DNA of 64,000 bases from Clostridia bacterium. GTDB lineage: Bacteria; Bacillota; Clostridia; Christensenellales; Aristaeellaceae. The position numbers and the translations under genes were made by a program. The first letter of the stretch is position 1. Each line of letters begins with the position of its first letter. Positions 18,401 through 27,851 of this stretch are shown here, one piece after another. A model generated the notes under the pieces. That model did not search any database. It worked only from the letters and a program-made list of their open reading frames with translations, and was not told the origin of the DNA. The DNA lies in the NCBI GenBank assembly GCA_017552535.1, contig JAFZPV010000048.1:1-64000 (forward strand). The letters are read 5' to 3'.

Positions 18401-18928
18401 TTAATCCCTCAGTTTCCTGCCCATTTCGAGCCGCATATTATGCTCTTCGGGGCCGCGGTTTGAGTAGGCGTATCTGTCGAAGCCGATGATCTGGAAACCG
18501 TTCTTCTTATAGAATGAAACGGCTTTATAGTTATATGTCTGCGTTTCCAGCACCGCCATTCTCGCCCCGCTGCGCACGGCTTCCTCCAGAATCGTTTCCA
18601 TGAGCTTCGTGCCGGTTCCGCTTCTTCTGTCGGCATGATCGAACACACAGATATTGGAGATCCTGTACCTGTTGTTCCACTCTTCCAGGAATCCCTCCAC
18701 AAACCCCACAAGCCTGCCGTCTTCAAAAGCGCCGTAAACCGTGGGATGATCCAGCCAGTCAGACAGCATGGCATCGTTGATGGTCATTCTGAGCGGCTCG
18801 CCGCTCATGACCCATTTCATATCGAAGCCATCCCCTGCCGGTTCGATGGACAGATACCGGTCAGAAAGGATCTCCGCCTGGTATTTCCGCCCCTTATATG
18901 CTTCTTGATCCAGCTTCCTGATGACCAT
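18401..18928 (-). CDS. GNAT-family N-acetyltransferase
   Basis: A 175-residue acetyl-CoA-dependent acetyltransferase. The acetyl-CoA loop is seen in DRRSGTGTKLMETI (Q/R-x-x-G-x-G/A pattern). The C-terminal NYKAVSFYKKNGFQIIGFD motif is typical of the fold. Substrate unknown. Its neighbours are unrelated except for a second GNAT at 19128. Confidence 0.85.
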   Translation of the reverse strand: MVIRKLDQEAYKGRKYQAEILSDRYLSIEPAGDGFDMKWVMSGEPLRMTINDAMLSDWLDHPTVYGAFEDGRLVGFVEGFLEEWNNRYRISNICVFDHADRRSGTGTKLMETILEEAVRSGARMAVLETQTYNYKAVSFYKKNGFQIIGFDRYAYSNRGPEEHNMRLEMGRKLRD

Positions 18929-19127
18929 TCTTACCCTCTTATCCTTCCGTATACCGCGTGCAGGCGGTCAGAATACCGGTAGACCGCCTTTGACCGGCAG
19001 ATACCGGTCTGCACTGATAGCATACCACACCCGCCCGGATTTGGAAAGCATTTCGGTGATTTTTCAGCTATAAAGTTTCCCAAGCCGCATTCCCGAATGC
19101 GCGGCGCCACAATAAAACGCCGCATGG

Positions 19128-19580
19128 TCAGCGGCGTTTTACTGTTGTTTGACTCCGAAATGGATTTAAGTCAGTTTTCAGTTTCTTGAAAAAGAAGTAC
19201 TCGGAATAGCCGTCTTCACTGTTTTCATAGTGCCCGGCGCATTCATACCCCAGCGCTTCGTAGAATTCCTTTCCCTGCCAGTTGAACGTATCCAGCCTGA
19301 TCAGATTGACGCCCATTTCGGCTGCTCGTTTCTCCATCTCGGCGATCAGCCGGGCGCCGAGGCCTTTTCTTCTGTACACCTCATCCACGAACACGGTGGA
19401 TACATACAATATTCTGAATGCCGTGATGCAGGCATCCAGCCCCGCGATCAGCCTGCCGGCTTCCTCTATGCCGATGCGGATGCTGCCGTTCAGCTTATAG
19501 CTTATATGGTTTTCGTCAAAAGCGCTCAGCCGCTCCTCGATATCTTCCGCCTGTTCTTCGTTCAGGTCGATGATCTTCAT
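19128..19580 (-). CDS. GNAT-family N-acetyltransferase
   Basis: A 150-residue acetyltransferase. VDEVYRRKGLGARLIAEMEK is the acetyl-CoA-binding motif and FYEALGYECAGHYENSEDG is the terminal strand-turn motif. The ATG at 19580 follows AAGGAG at about 11 bases and is preferred to a TTG nine bases upstream that is too close to the site. It is not closely similar to the GNAT at 18401. Substrate unknown. Confidence 0.85.
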   Translation of the reverse strand: MKIIDLNEEQAEDIEERLSAFDENHISYKLNGSIRIGIEEAGRLIAGLDACITAFRILYVSTVFVDEVYRRKGLGARLIAEMEKRAAEMGVNLIRLDTFNWQGKEFYEALGYECAGHYENSEDGYSEYFFFKKLKTDLNPFRSQTTVKRR

Positions 19581-19791
19581 ATGGCGCAAGACTCCTTATG
19601 CATCAGCATCCGGTTTTTACGCAGGCTCAGTCCGCGTACGGGACACAGACAAAGACCTGCTCTTCCGGCTCCCAGTCCAATATAATCGCTGCGAAAATTA
19701 TATCCGTCTCCGGCATTCGTGTCAATGCATAAGCACCAGGCCTGCATAAAACCGGACAGCACTGTCTTTTTTAGTTTTTTTAAGTTTTATA

Positions 19792-19820
19792 TTGACACAG
19801 CCGCCCACACGGAGTAAACT
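19792..19820 (+). promoter_or_regulatory. Promoter of the hydrolase-membrane fusion gene
   Basis: TTGACA (19792-19797) and TAAACT (19815-19820) are 17 bases apart, preceded by a T-rich tract that could act as an UP-like element. Confidence 0.7.
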
Positions 19821-19935
19821 TGCAACTACTAAAAATAATTTAGTAAGGAGGGATGTGCTCACCGTTTTTCATTTGGGTACCCGTATCATTTCCACTTCGC
19901 AACACCAATGAATGCTTGAGAAAAGAGGGAGATTC

Positions 19936-21867
19936 ATGAAGAAGAAGACCTGGATAGCCGTTCTGTTGGTGATCGCCATAGAGCTGGTGAGCATGCTGGG
20001 AAGCTATGTGGTGCAGACCAGCGGCCTGAGCGTCAAGCAGGAAGTCGTCACGTGCACGATGAACGAGCTGGTCGCCAGGATCAACGAGAACAACTCCAAA
20101 TACGGCAAGGACCTCGGCGACACCCTGTCCAAGGGCAGCAACGGCCAGATCAGCCTTGCGGTATACACGCCCAAGAACGCCACCGCGGACAATCCCGTGC
20201 CCTGCATCGTGTGCGCCCACGGCTGGAACAACTCCAAGGAAATGCAGCTGATGAACTTCGTGGAACTGAGCAGGCGCGGCTTCGTGGTGGTCGCCGTTGA
20301 CCTGGCGGGCCACGGGCGCAGCGACGTGTCCCTGCAGGACGAGACCGGCTGGGGCAAGGGCAACACCGAGTGTGTTGTAGCCGCCATAGAGTACGCCATG
20401 AGCCTCGGCTGCGTTGACGAGACCCAGGTGGGCGCCGTAGGCCACAGCGCCGGCGACCTGGCCATCGGCTACGCCATTCAGATGATGAACACCGAAGGCT
20501 CCAAGAAGCACATCTCCGCTTACTGCTGTTCCGCCGGCGCGCTGTCCGCCTTCCTGCTGTCCATGCAGCTGCCGGACAAGAGCGGCCTGCTGCTGGGCGT
20601 GCCCATGGGTGAATACGAAGAGATGGGCAGCTTCGGCTTTGACCTGAAGACCATCATATTCAACGGCTTCGCTCCCGGCCAGCTGGAACCCGGCCAGCCC
20701 GCTCCCCTGGGTGAATACTACAATGCCGAGGGCAAGATCGAAACGCCCGCAGGCGGCGAAAAGCTGAGCACGGACACCGCCGTGATCCTGTATCTGCCCA
20801 AGGTGACCCATCCCAGCGCCGTGATCTCCAACGAGGTAGGCGGCATAACCGTAGATTTCTTCTACGCCGCCTTCGGTGTGCCCGCCGGCGCCAGGTACAT
20901 CGCTTCCTCCTCCATGGTGTGGGGCTGGGGCGCCGCGTTCCAGACGCTGGGCCTGCTGGCCTTCTTCGCGTCCATATTCGTGTTCGGTGCGGCCCTGCTG
21001 AAGACCAAGGCCTTCGCCTCTCTGAGGCACAAGGCTCCCGAGGGAGACGCGCTGCCCGCTCTCAAGAGCTGGAAGGAGATCATACCCCTGATCGTGACCT
21101 TCGCGCCGCTGTGCATACTGGCGTACGTGATGTACTTCCCCTGCTTTAACGCGGGCGACGCGCTGATCAGCGAGAGCATCATCACCCCCGTGGTGAGCGG
21201 CCTTGCGTGGTACACCCTGGCCAGCGGCCTGGTGGCCTTCGCCCTGATATTTGTGAACTGGTTCGTCAAGAAGCTCTGCTACTGCAGGGACGGCGCACCG
21301 GTGCCCAGCGCCTTCGCCACCGGCAGGATCGGCGGCTTTGGCGAGTTTATGAAGACCGTGGGCTTCAGCGCTCTGCTGGTGCTGCTGGTCTACATTCCCC
21401 AGATCGTCGCCTTCCACGTGTTCGACGTGAACTTCGGCATCTCCGTATACGCGGTGGGTGTGCCCAGGCTCAACTGGCTGCCCGAGGTGCTCACGAAGTA
21501 CCTGCCCTTCTGGCTCGCGTTCCTGATCCCCAACGCCATGCTGAACAACCGCGCCCGCTTCCGCGACGTGCCCGAGTGGGCGACCACCCTGTTCGTGACG
21601 CTGGCGAACCTGCTGCCCATACTGATCCTGACCATCGTGAACTATGCTCACCTGTTCAGGACGGGCAACGTGCTGTACACCAGCGGCGATCCTTCCATCT
21701 TCGCGTGGAACATATTCGCGCCTATGATCCTCATCGGCCTGTCCAACCGCTTCTTCTACAAGAAGACCGGCAATATCTGGATCGGCGCCATCACGAACGC
21801 CACCATCATGACGCTGATGGCCACCACCATCACCCGCCATATCAGCGATATAGCGTTCTTCCTGTAA
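19936..21867 (+). CDS. Alpha/beta hydrolase fused to a multi-helix membrane domain
   Basis: A 643-residue protein. An N-terminal hydrophobic anchor (residues 5-25) is followed by an extracytoplasmic-type alpha/beta hydrolase domain (about 65-300). It shows HGWNNSK as the oxyanion loop, the DLAGHGRSD strand, and the nucleophile elbow GHSAG with Ser171. From about residue 320 to the end there are seven or more membrane segments of unknown family, linked by basic loops. Esterase or lipase activity at the membrane is inferred. Codons ending in C or G are used almost exclusively, more than in neighbouring genes. The start has GAGGGAG upstream. Confidence 0.8.
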   Translation: MKKKTWIAVLLVIAIELVSMLGSYVVQTSGLSVKQEVVTCTMNELVARINENNSKYGKDLGDTLSKGSNGQISLAVYTPKNATADNPVPCIVCAHGWNNSKEMQLMNFVELSRRGFVVVAVDLAGHGRSDVSLQDETGWGKGNTECVVAAIEYAMSLGCVDETQVGAVGHSAGDLAIGYAIQMMNTEGSKKHISAYCCSAGALSAFLLSMQLPDKSGLLLGVPMGEYEEMGSFGFDLKTIIFNGFAPGQLEPGQPAPLGEYYNAEGKIETPAGGEKLSTDTAVILYLPKVTHPSAVISNEVGGITVDFFYAAFGVPAGARYIASSSMVWGWGAAFQTLGLLAFFASIFVFGAALLKTKAFASLRHKAPEGDALPALKSWKEIIPLIVTFAPLCILAYVMYFPCFNAGDALISESIITPVVSGLAWYTLASGLVAFALIFVNWFVKKLCYCRDGAPVPSAFATGRIGGFGEFMKTVGFSALLVLLVYIPQIVAFHVFDVNFGISVYAVGVPRLNWLPEVLTKYLPFWLAFLIPNAMLNNRARFRDVPEWATTLFVTLANLLPILILTIVNYAHLFRTGNVLYTSGDPSIFAWNIFAPMILIGLSNRFFYKKTGNIWIGAITNATIMTLMATTITRHISDIAFFL

Positions 21868-21892
21868 TGCCAGAAAGGCTCCCGCCTTCCCG

Positions 21893-21922
21893 CCCCGCCG
21901 CTTCGTCGGCGGGGTGGTTTTT
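21893..21922 (+). terminator. Intrinsic terminator
   Basis: CCCCGCCG (21893-21900) pairs with CGGCGGGG (21907-21914), followed by TGGTTTTTG. It ends the hydrolase-membrane fusion transcript. Confidence 0.88.
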
Positions 21923-22000
21923 GTACGAAAACCGGCTCTGCTGCACATGGCTTTCGCCGCAAAGGCATTCATCGGGCCGACAAAGCTGGCTCTGCGGATA

Positions 22001-22024
22001 GAAAATGGAGGGCTGAAGCCCTCC
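22001..22024 (-). terminator. Probable terminator of the SDR gene
   Basis: GGAGGGCT (22007-22014) pairs with AGCCCTCC (22017-22024). On the minus strand the hairpin is followed by ATTTTC. It lies about 40 bases past the SDR stop. Confidence 0.55.
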
Positions 22025-22062
22025 AGGCTACGCGTTTCCCCCTATCCTATGCAGCTGCCTTT

Positions 22063-22839
22063 CTACTTCAGTATCTTCCGTATGATCAGCAGCTGCAGCC
22101 GCTTGGGCAGGATGTTCATAAGCAGGAGCAGGGGATTGCGGTTCACGCAGTACACCAGCCGGGGACGCCGGGCGTTCAGGGCTCTGGTGACGGTTTGGGC
22201 GATCTTCTCCGGCGGAACGCTGCGGGCTTCCACGCGGTCCACGATATGCCTTAAGCGCTCGGCGCCGCAGGGGTAGAGCCTGGTTCCGGCGCAGAAGGCG
22301 TCCAGCTTTTGGGTGGATACAGAAAGCATACCCGTCTGTACCGCGCCCGGGCGGATGACGGTCACCTGATGGCCCAGCAGCTGAAGCTCCATGCGCAGCG
22401 CTTCGGCGTAGCGCTCCACCGCCGATTTTGTGACAGCGTATATTCCGGTAAACGGGAGCGGATGGAGCGGCGCCAGTTCGCTGGAGACGATCACGATGCG
22501 GCCCGGGACTTTCAGCAGGGGCAGGAAGGTCCGGTTCACCCGAAACATGCCAAACAGGTTGATATCGAAGGCGCGGGCGAAGTCTTTTTCCGGCATCTCC
22601 GCCATGGAAGCCAGCTCGTATATGCCGGCTGCGTTTATGATGCCGTCCAGGTGCCCCGCTTCCGCACGGACGCGCTGGGCCGCAGCTTGCACATCCTCCA
22701 TGCTCGTGATGTCGGCCTGGATCACGCCTTCCGCTTCCTGCCTGTCGAGCTTCCAGACTCTGTTTCCGCCCGCGGACAGCGCAGAGCAGATGGCGCGGCC
22801 CATTCCGCCGGCGGCGCCGGTCACCAGATAATTGCCCAT
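22063..22839 (-). CDS. Short-chain dehydrogenase/reductase
   Basis: A 258-residue NAD(P)-dependent oxidoreductase of the classical SDR family. It has the cofactor motif TGAAGGMG near the N terminus, NAAG at about residue 88, and the catalytic Ser (IVSSE) and Tyr-Lys pair in IYAVTKS. The C-terminal segment is hydrophobic and basic (LLLLMNILPKRLQLLIIRKILK), suggesting membrane association. The substrate cannot be deduced. AAAGGGGG lies before the start. Confidence 0.88.
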   Translation of the reverse strand: MGNYLVTGAAGGMGRAICSALSAGGNRVWKLDRQEAEGVIQADITSMEDVQAAAQRVRAEAGHLDGIINAAGIYELASMAEMPEKDFARAFDINLFGMFRVNRTFLPLLKVPGRIVIVSSELAPLHPLPFTGIYAVTKSAVERYAEALRMELQLLGHQVTVIRPGAVQTGMLSVSTQKLDAFCAGTRLYPCGAERLRHIVDRVEARSVPPEKIAQTVTRALNARRPRLVYCVNRNPLLLLMNILPKRLQLLIIRKILK

Positions 22840-22984
22840 CGCTCATTCCCCCTTTGCACGTTTCCTCGATGATGGCAGCGATCCTTTCGGCGCCCTCCGT
22901 TCTTTCGTTTGTCCGTTATTGTACCACTGTCCCGCCGCAAAGGAAAGGCCTTCCGTATGAAGTTTGCTGTCTGCGCGGAAAGCG

Positions 22985-24007
22985 TCAGTCAAATTCCTCA
23001 TAGGAAAAAGCATACGTTTGGAGTTCCCAGCTGCTGTCGTATTTCTGATAGGTCAGCGTCTTGGACGCGTGGTCCAGGGAGACAAACCTCCCGCCCCACA
23101 GGGGACTGAACGAGCTGTCGTCCGCCGAATACGCGGGGTGCGGATGATCCTGCGTGTAGTTGGAGGTGATGACGAAATCCTTTTTTCGGTAGCCGTCCGC
23201 TCTTTCGCGCTGCGCATCGTCCATCATGAAGTAGTCGAGCATATGGTCGCCGATCACGTATGTAGGATCGATGTGGTAGTTGTGGCCGTTCATCCTGACA
23301 TAGGTCCACTGGTGTCCTTCATGGTCGTAGGACCTGTGCCCGCTCATGTTCGTGGCCTCGATCCCTGCCTGCATCAGCAGATAGGCGTAGGCCACGGAAA
23401 ACTCCTGGCAGATGCCGGTGCCTGTTTTAAACACGCGGTAGCTGGAGAGCCACTCCGGGTACCCTTTGTCGTAGGCCGCCGTCTCGTAATCGTAGGTGTA
23501 GTTTTCCGCGAAGTATTCATACAGCGCAAGTGCCTTTTCCAGGTCGGTGTAATCGTCCCAGAGCATTTCGTTCAGAATACCTTCTATCTGCTCCGCGAAG
23601 GCCGCGATCCGCTCTGCCGCCTCATCCCGCGGCACGGTATACACGAAGCTTCCTTTCCCGTTCTTTACTGGATGGGCCCGGTCATAAGCGTAGTCGATCA
23701 GCTCCGACAAAATCGGAAAGCACTTGTCGCGGAACTGCCCCATCACCCAGTCGTAGGTATGGCTGTCGGGACAGGCGAACGTGTCCTCCCCCGCCATGAC
23801 CGCGTCGACCAGGCTGAACCACGTTTCGCACATCGTTTTGCCGAAGACTTCCTCCATGTATACGGAGCAGACCTTGGGCTGAAAGGTATAGTGTCCGCGC
23901 GGTTCGGCTGCAGGCGCGGCTGCCGTCTCGGCAAGCGCGCCGGAAATCATCGCGGCGATCAGCAGGACGGTCACAAACAGGGTCAGTTTTTTTGCAAAGA
24001 TTTTCAT
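22985..24007 (-). CDS. Secreted transglutaminase-like protein
   Basis: A 340-residue exported protein with a signal peptide at residues 1-26 (cut near ALA-ET). The transglutaminase/protease-like core is C-terminal. The triad is Cys200 in GTGICQEFS, His232 in GHQWTYV and Asp247 in HIDPTYV. Bacterial secreted members cleave or cross-link wall or peptide substrates; the actual substrate is unknown. The start at 24007 has GGAGCG upstream and gives a proper signal peptide; the frame stays open for another 50 codons upstream but without one. Confidence 0.85.
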   Translation of the reverse strand: MKIFAKKLTLFVTVLLIAAMISGALAETAAAPAAEPRGHYTFQPKVCSVYMEEVFGKTMCETWFSLVDAVMAGEDTFACPDSHTYDWVMGQFRDKCFPILSELIDYAYDRAHPVKNGKGSFVYTVPRDEAAERIAAFAEQIEGILNEMLWDDYTDLEKALALYEYFAENYTYDYETAAYDKGYPEWLSSYRVFKTGTGICQEFSVAYAYLLMQAGIEATNMSGHRSYDHEGHQWTYVRMNGHNYHIDPTYVIGDHMLDYFMMDDAQRERADGYRKKDFVITSNYTQDHPHPAYSADDSSFSPLWGGRFVSLDHASKTLTYQKYDSSWELQTYAFSYEEFD

Positions 24008-24150
24008 TGATACGCTCCATTCCCAGCCCGTTCCGGCACAAACCGGGAGAAAGCGGACTGTACTCGTTATTTTCACTGCGGCCTTTATGCCGTATGGTAG
24101 ACTGTGTTTTTCACGGATTTGTTCCAAGCTGCAGCCGTAAAACCGATCCA

Positions 24151-24180
24151 TTGCCAATTATCACTGCAGTATGATATAAT
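24151..24180 (+). promoter_or_regulatory. Probable promoter of the Nudix gene
   Basis: TTGCCA (24151-24156) and TATAAT (24175-24180), spacer 18. The leader that follows, about 100 bases long, is rich in inverted repeats. Confidence 0.65.
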
Positions 24181-24287
24181 ACGCAAAAAAACCGCCTGTG
24201 ACCTTGTCGAAAGCCCGACGGGCAAGGTTAAGTTTCGGCGAGTACAGACAGGCGCGGTGCAGTATTTTGCGTTTGAAAGGATCGCGC

Positions 24288-24845
24288 ATGGAATTTCTGG
24301 ATATCGTGGATGAGAACGGCCAGCCCACAGGCGAAACGGTCAGCCGCAGCAAAGCCCACGCGGACGGCATACGGCACAGGACGGCCCACGTATGGGTGGT
24401 GCGGCCGGGCGAAAGCGGATACGACGTCCTTATGCAGAAGCGCAGCATGGAAAAGGAATCCTTTCCAGGGCTTTACGATACCTCCTCCGCCGGACATATC
24501 CCGACGGGGTCCGAGCCGCTGGAATCGGCGCTGCGCGAGCTGAACGAGGAGCTGGGGATCGACGCCAGGGAGGACCAGCTGCATTACGCCGGCAGTTTCC
24601 GCATCCGGTATGAAAAGGAGTTCCACGGGCGTTTGTTCCGCGACAACGAGGTGACGCAGGTCTACGTTTATCAGGAGCCTGTGGACGCCGACAAGCTCAC
24701 CCTGCAGGCGTCTGAAGTGGATGAGGTCCGCTGGTTCGCGCTTGAGGAAGTGTGGCGCGAGACCCGTACGGACCGGCACAGATTCTGCGCGCCGACGGGC
24801 GGTCTGGAAGTGCTGCGGGCCTATCTGCGGCAAAGCGGCAAGTGA
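24288..24845 (+). CDS. Nudix hydrolase (IPP-isomerase-like subgroup)
   Basis: A 185-residue Nudix-fold enzyme. The Nudix helix is RELNEELGI. The upstream part of the box is AGHIPTGSEPLESAL, where the first conserved Glu is displaced by one residue. The N-terminal MEFLDIVDENGQPTG resembles the opening of isopentenyl-diphosphate-isomerase-like Nudix proteins. It probably hydrolyses a nucleoside-diphosphate derivative in the cytoplasm. The start is the ATG at 24288 with GAAAGGA upstream. Confidence 0.82.
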   Translation: MEFLDIVDENGQPTGETVSRSKAHADGIRHRTAHVWVVRPGESGYDVLMQKRSMEKESFPGLYDTSSAGHIPTGSEPLESALRELNEELGIDAREDQLHYAGSFRIRYEKEFHGRLFRDNEVTQVYVYQEPVDADKLTLQASEVDEVRWFALEEVWRETRTDRHRFCAPTGGLEVLRAYLRQSGK

Positions 24846-24955
24846 GTGTCTCACACGGACGCGGCAAAGGCTGAAGACCTGGGAAGCGCCGATAGTCATG
24901 CTCCTCCTTTGACGCCCGTCAGAAGCGCCTCTGGACCGGAAGAAAGGACAAAGCC

Positions 24956-25717
24956 ATGTACACGAAAGAGGATCTGATCAACTGCCTGTCTGATATGCGC
25001 ATCGATCCCAATGGGACCGTGCTGGTGCACTCCTCCATGAAAGCCATAGGCGAGGTGGAGGGCGGAGCGGATACGGTGCTGGACGCGTTTTCGGAATACA
25101 TGAAGGACGGGCTGCTGATCTTTCCGACCCACACCTGGGACACGGTCAACCGGAAGCACCCTGTCATGGACGCAGCCGCCGAGCCCGCATGCGTCGGCAT
25201 ACTGCCCAACCTGTTCATGAAGCGCCCGGGTGTTTTGCGCTCGCTGCATCCCACACATTCTGTGGCCGCGCTGGGAAAAGACGCGGAAGAATATGTGAAG
25301 GGCGAGCAGAACGTGCAGACGCCCTGCGGGCGCCGGGGCTGCTGGGGCAAGCTGGTGGACCGGGACGCGCAGATCATCTTTCTGGGCTGCCCCACCACCT
25401 GCAACACGCTTCTGCACGGCACCGAGGAGTGGGAGGACATTCCGGGAAGGCTTGAAACGGAGCCTGTGTACTTTACGGTGATCGATACAGACGGCACGCG
25501 CTACCCGGTCACACAGTACCGGCACAACAGTTCCCATCCGTCGCGGTTCTACGGGAAAATGGAGCCCGTATTCGTTCAGCGCGGCGTGATGCATTACGGC
25601 ACGTTCGGCGACGCGCACTGCGCGATCGGCTCCGCCGCGGGCATGAACAGGGTGACCGCCGAATACCTTTCCCGCGACCCGGAGCTGTTTTCGGACGCGC
25701 GGCCTGCAGGGATGTGA
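24956..25717 (+). CDS. AAC(3)-family N-acetyltransferase
   Basis: A 253-residue enzyme of the aminoglycoside 3-N-acetyltransferase/YokD fold, using acetyl-CoA. Family hallmarks are VLVHSSMKAIGEVEGG near the N terminus, FPTHTW, RSLHPTHSVAALG with the catalytic histidine, and WGKLVDRDAQIIFLG. Members are often chromosomal and may not act on aminoglycosides; resistance cannot be inferred from sequence. AAAGGA precedes the start. Confidence 0.87.
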   Translation: MYTKEDLINCLSDMRIDPNGTVLVHSSMKAIGEVEGGADTVLDAFSEYMKDGLLIFPTHTWDTVNRKHPVMDAAAEPACVGILPNLFMKRPGVLRSLHPTHSVAALGKDAEEYVKGEQNVQTPCGRRGCWGKLVDRDAQIIFLGCPTTCNTLLHGTEEWEDIPGRLETEPVYFTVIDTDGTRYPVTQYRHNSSHPSRFYGKMEPVFVQRGVMHYGTFGDAHCAIGSAAGMNRVTAEYLSRDPELFSDARPAGM

Positions 25718-25788
25718 GCGGCCTGAACCGTCTGACCGCAGGCAATGCGGAATCCGTACGGCTATTCTGAAAACTAAGGAGCCGGACT

Positions 25789-27063
25789 ATGAATCAAAAG
25801 GATCTTGAGCGCTTCGATATGCAGCAGCCGCCACGGCGCACGGCCTGGTACCTGCGGCCGCTGACATTCCTGTTGAGCGCGCCGGACGTGCTTCTGCATA
25901 AAACAAAGATCACAAAAACGCGCACCGAAGGGCTGAAGCCGCCCTACCTGCTTTTGTGCAACCACAACGCGTTTCTGGATTTCAAGGTGGCTACAGTGGC
26001 CACATTCCCCCATCGCGCTAATTATATCGTGGCCATAGACGGTTTTATCGGCCGGGAGAAGCTTCTGCGCATGGTTGGCTGCATCTGCAAGCGGAAGTTT
26101 ACAAACGACATCATGCTGATCCGGCAGATCCGCAAGACGATACAAAACGGCGATATCTGCATGATCTACCCGGAAGCGCGCTACTCGCTGTGCGGCACAA
26201 CGGCGGTGCTGCCCGCGTCTCTGGGCGCGCTGTGCAAGTTTCTCAAGGTGCCGGTGGTCACGCTGATCTGTCACGGCCACCACATCAATTCGCCATTCTG
26301 GAACCTGCATTCCAGACACGTAAAACCCACAGAGGCGGAGCTGACGCTGCTGTTTACCCCGCAAGAACTTGAAGCGTCTTCCGCGGACGAGATCAACAGC
26401 CGGCTGGTGGAAGCGTTTCAATACGACGAATACGCCTGGCAGAAGCAGCGCGGGATACGCGTAAAGTATCCCGCGCGGGCGGAAGGCCTGGAAAAGGTGC
26501 TGTACCAGTGCCCACACTGCCGCGCGGAATACCGCATGGCTTCAAAGGGCGCAAACCTGTTTTGCAGCGCCTGCGGCAAAACATGGCGGTATACCGAACT
26601 TGGCGAACTGCAGGCGGAGCAGGGAGAGACCGAATTCAGCCATATCCCCGACTGGTACGAGTGGGAGCGCGAAAACGTGCGCAGGGAAGTGGAAGACGGC
26701 ACCTATGATTCGGGCGAACTGCCGGTCACGGTGCGGTCGCTGCCGAACGCAAAACGGTTTATCCTTTTGGGAGAGGGCATACTGCGCCACGACATGGACG
26801 GCTTTGCCGTACGCGGCACGGACGGCGACGGCGACCCGTTTGAGATGGTCAAGCCCGTTGAGTCGCTGTATTCCTGCCACATCGAATATGAGTACCTGGG
26901 CAAATTCGGGGACTGTGTGGATCTGAACACGCTCGAAGACACCTGGTACATCTATCCCCGCGATTGCGGCTTTTCCGTCACAAAGATGGCGCTTGCCACA
27001 GAGGAGCTGTACCGGAAATGGCGCCGGGATCAGGGACGCCCCTGCAAGCCCGGACTGGCGTAA
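25789..27063 (+). CDS. PlsC-like acyltransferase with a zinc ribbon
   Basis: A 424-residue protein. The N-terminal half is a lysophosphatidic-acid acyltransferase-type domain with the HX4D motif (His59, Asp64 in NHNAFLD) and a YPEARYSLCG motif. After a linker, a zinc ribbon follows at about residues 240-268, with CPHC and CSAC cysteine pairs. The last 130 residues form a domain that I do not recognise. Transfer of an acyl chain to a glycerophospholipid or a related acceptor at the inner membrane face is expected. The zinc ribbon is unusual for simple PlsC. AAGGAG lies before the ATG. Confidence 0.82.
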   Translation: MNQKDLERFDMQQPPRRTAWYLRPLTFLLSAPDVLLHKTKITKTRTEGLKPPYLLLCNHNAFLDFKVATVATFPHRANYIVAIDGFIGREKLLRMVGCICKRKFTNDIMLIRQIRKTIQNGDICMIYPEARYSLCGTTAVLPASLGALCKFLKVPVVTLICHGHHINSPFWNLHSRHVKPTEAELTLLFTPQELEASSADEINSRLVEAFQYDEYAWQKQRGIRVKYPARAEGLEKVLYQCPHCRAEYRMASKGANLFCSACGKTWRYTELGELQAEQGETEFSHIPDWYEWERENVRREVEDGTYDSGELPVTVRSLPNAKRFILLGEGILRHDMDGFAVRGTDGDGDPFEMVKPVESLYSCHIEYEYLGKFGDCVDLNTLEDTWYIYPRDCGFSVTKMALATEELYRKWRRDQGRPCKPGLA

Positions 27064-27141
27064 ACAAACGAAGCCGCACCTGAAAGACAGATACCGGAAG
27101 CCGGATACACGGCTTCACTCGCAGGGATGCTGAGGCACGAT

Positions 27142-27191
27142 AAAGCAGATGCCCGCAGCCGAATATTGAGGCTGCGGGCATCTGCTTTTTT
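27142..27191. terminator. Strong bidirectional terminator
   Basis: GCAGATGCCCGCAGCC (27145-27160) pairs with GGCTGCGGGCATCTGC, flanked by AAA on one side and TTTTTT on the other. It separates the converging acyltransferase (+) and SH3b (-) genes and can serve both. Confidence 0.92.
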
Positions 27192-27230
27192 CGCTTATCG
27201 CTGACCTTATGCAGGCTTATGATGAGCAGA

Positions 27231-27713
27231 TCACTTGGAAGCGTTGTAGATCCAGCCGGCTGCGCCGCGCAGGCTGACGACGATCCAGTTGCCTTCCACC
27301 TTCAGGATGGGGAGGGTGGTGTTATCGTCCAGCAGGGCGACTTTGGGGGCCTTGGTGCTGTTCCAGGCATATACGCGGGTCTTGCCGCTGGTGCGGTACC
27401 AGGCGGGATCGATGGCAATATAATCCGCGTTCACCCAGCCGACGGGAGAATCTTCGGAATCGCCCAGCGCGCAGTAAGCCCAGCCGCCGGTGACCTTCAT
27501 GACGATCGGCAGATCGCCGTATTTCAGCGTCGCCACGACTTTGGCGGAGGTGCTGGCCTTCTGGCGCACGGTGAGGCTTTCGCAAAGCACGACGGCCTGG
27601 CGGCCGATCTGGCCTTCGCCGAGGGCGGGTATGATCTCAGCATTGACGGGGCAGATGCTGCCAAGTACGATCACCAGTACGGTGAGGATCGCGAAGAAAC
27701 TGCGCTTATTCAT
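27231..27713 (-). CDS. Secreted SH3b-domain protein
   Basis: A 160-residue exported protein with a signal peptide (residues 1-25, cut near VNA-EI). Two bacterial SH3-like modules follow: one from about residue 40 (LTVRQKASTSAKVVATLKYG to VGWVNADYI) and one at the C terminus (TRVYAWNSTKAPKVALLDD to GAAGWIYN). SH3b modules bind cell-wall peptides. AAAGGAG precedes the start. No catalytic domain is present. Confidence 0.85.
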   Translation of the reverse strand: MNKRSFFAILTVLVIVLGSICPVNAEIIPALGEGQIGRQAVVLCESLTVRQKASTSAKVVATLKYGDLPIVMKVTGGWAYCALGDSEDSPVGWVNADYIAIDPAWYRTSGKTRVYAWNSTKAPKVALLDDNTTLPILKVEGNWIVVSLRGAAGWIYNASK

Positions 27714-27851
27714 GTTTTTTATCTCCTTTGTCCGCGCTTCGGCGGTGTTTTGTTGTTTTGGGTTCCGCATATAGATACGCAGCCCATTGCCGGTGTGGCA
27801 GCTGCATCCGGAATTCTCCAGATCCTTATCTTCCGCTCGGCATTGGTCGGA

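Noticed and set aside
19840..21972. 710-codon minus-strand open frame opposite the hydrolase-membrane fusion
   Set aside because: It is His-, Gln- and Gly-rich with no family motif or ribosome site. It is open because the plus-strand gene uses almost only C- or G-ending codons.
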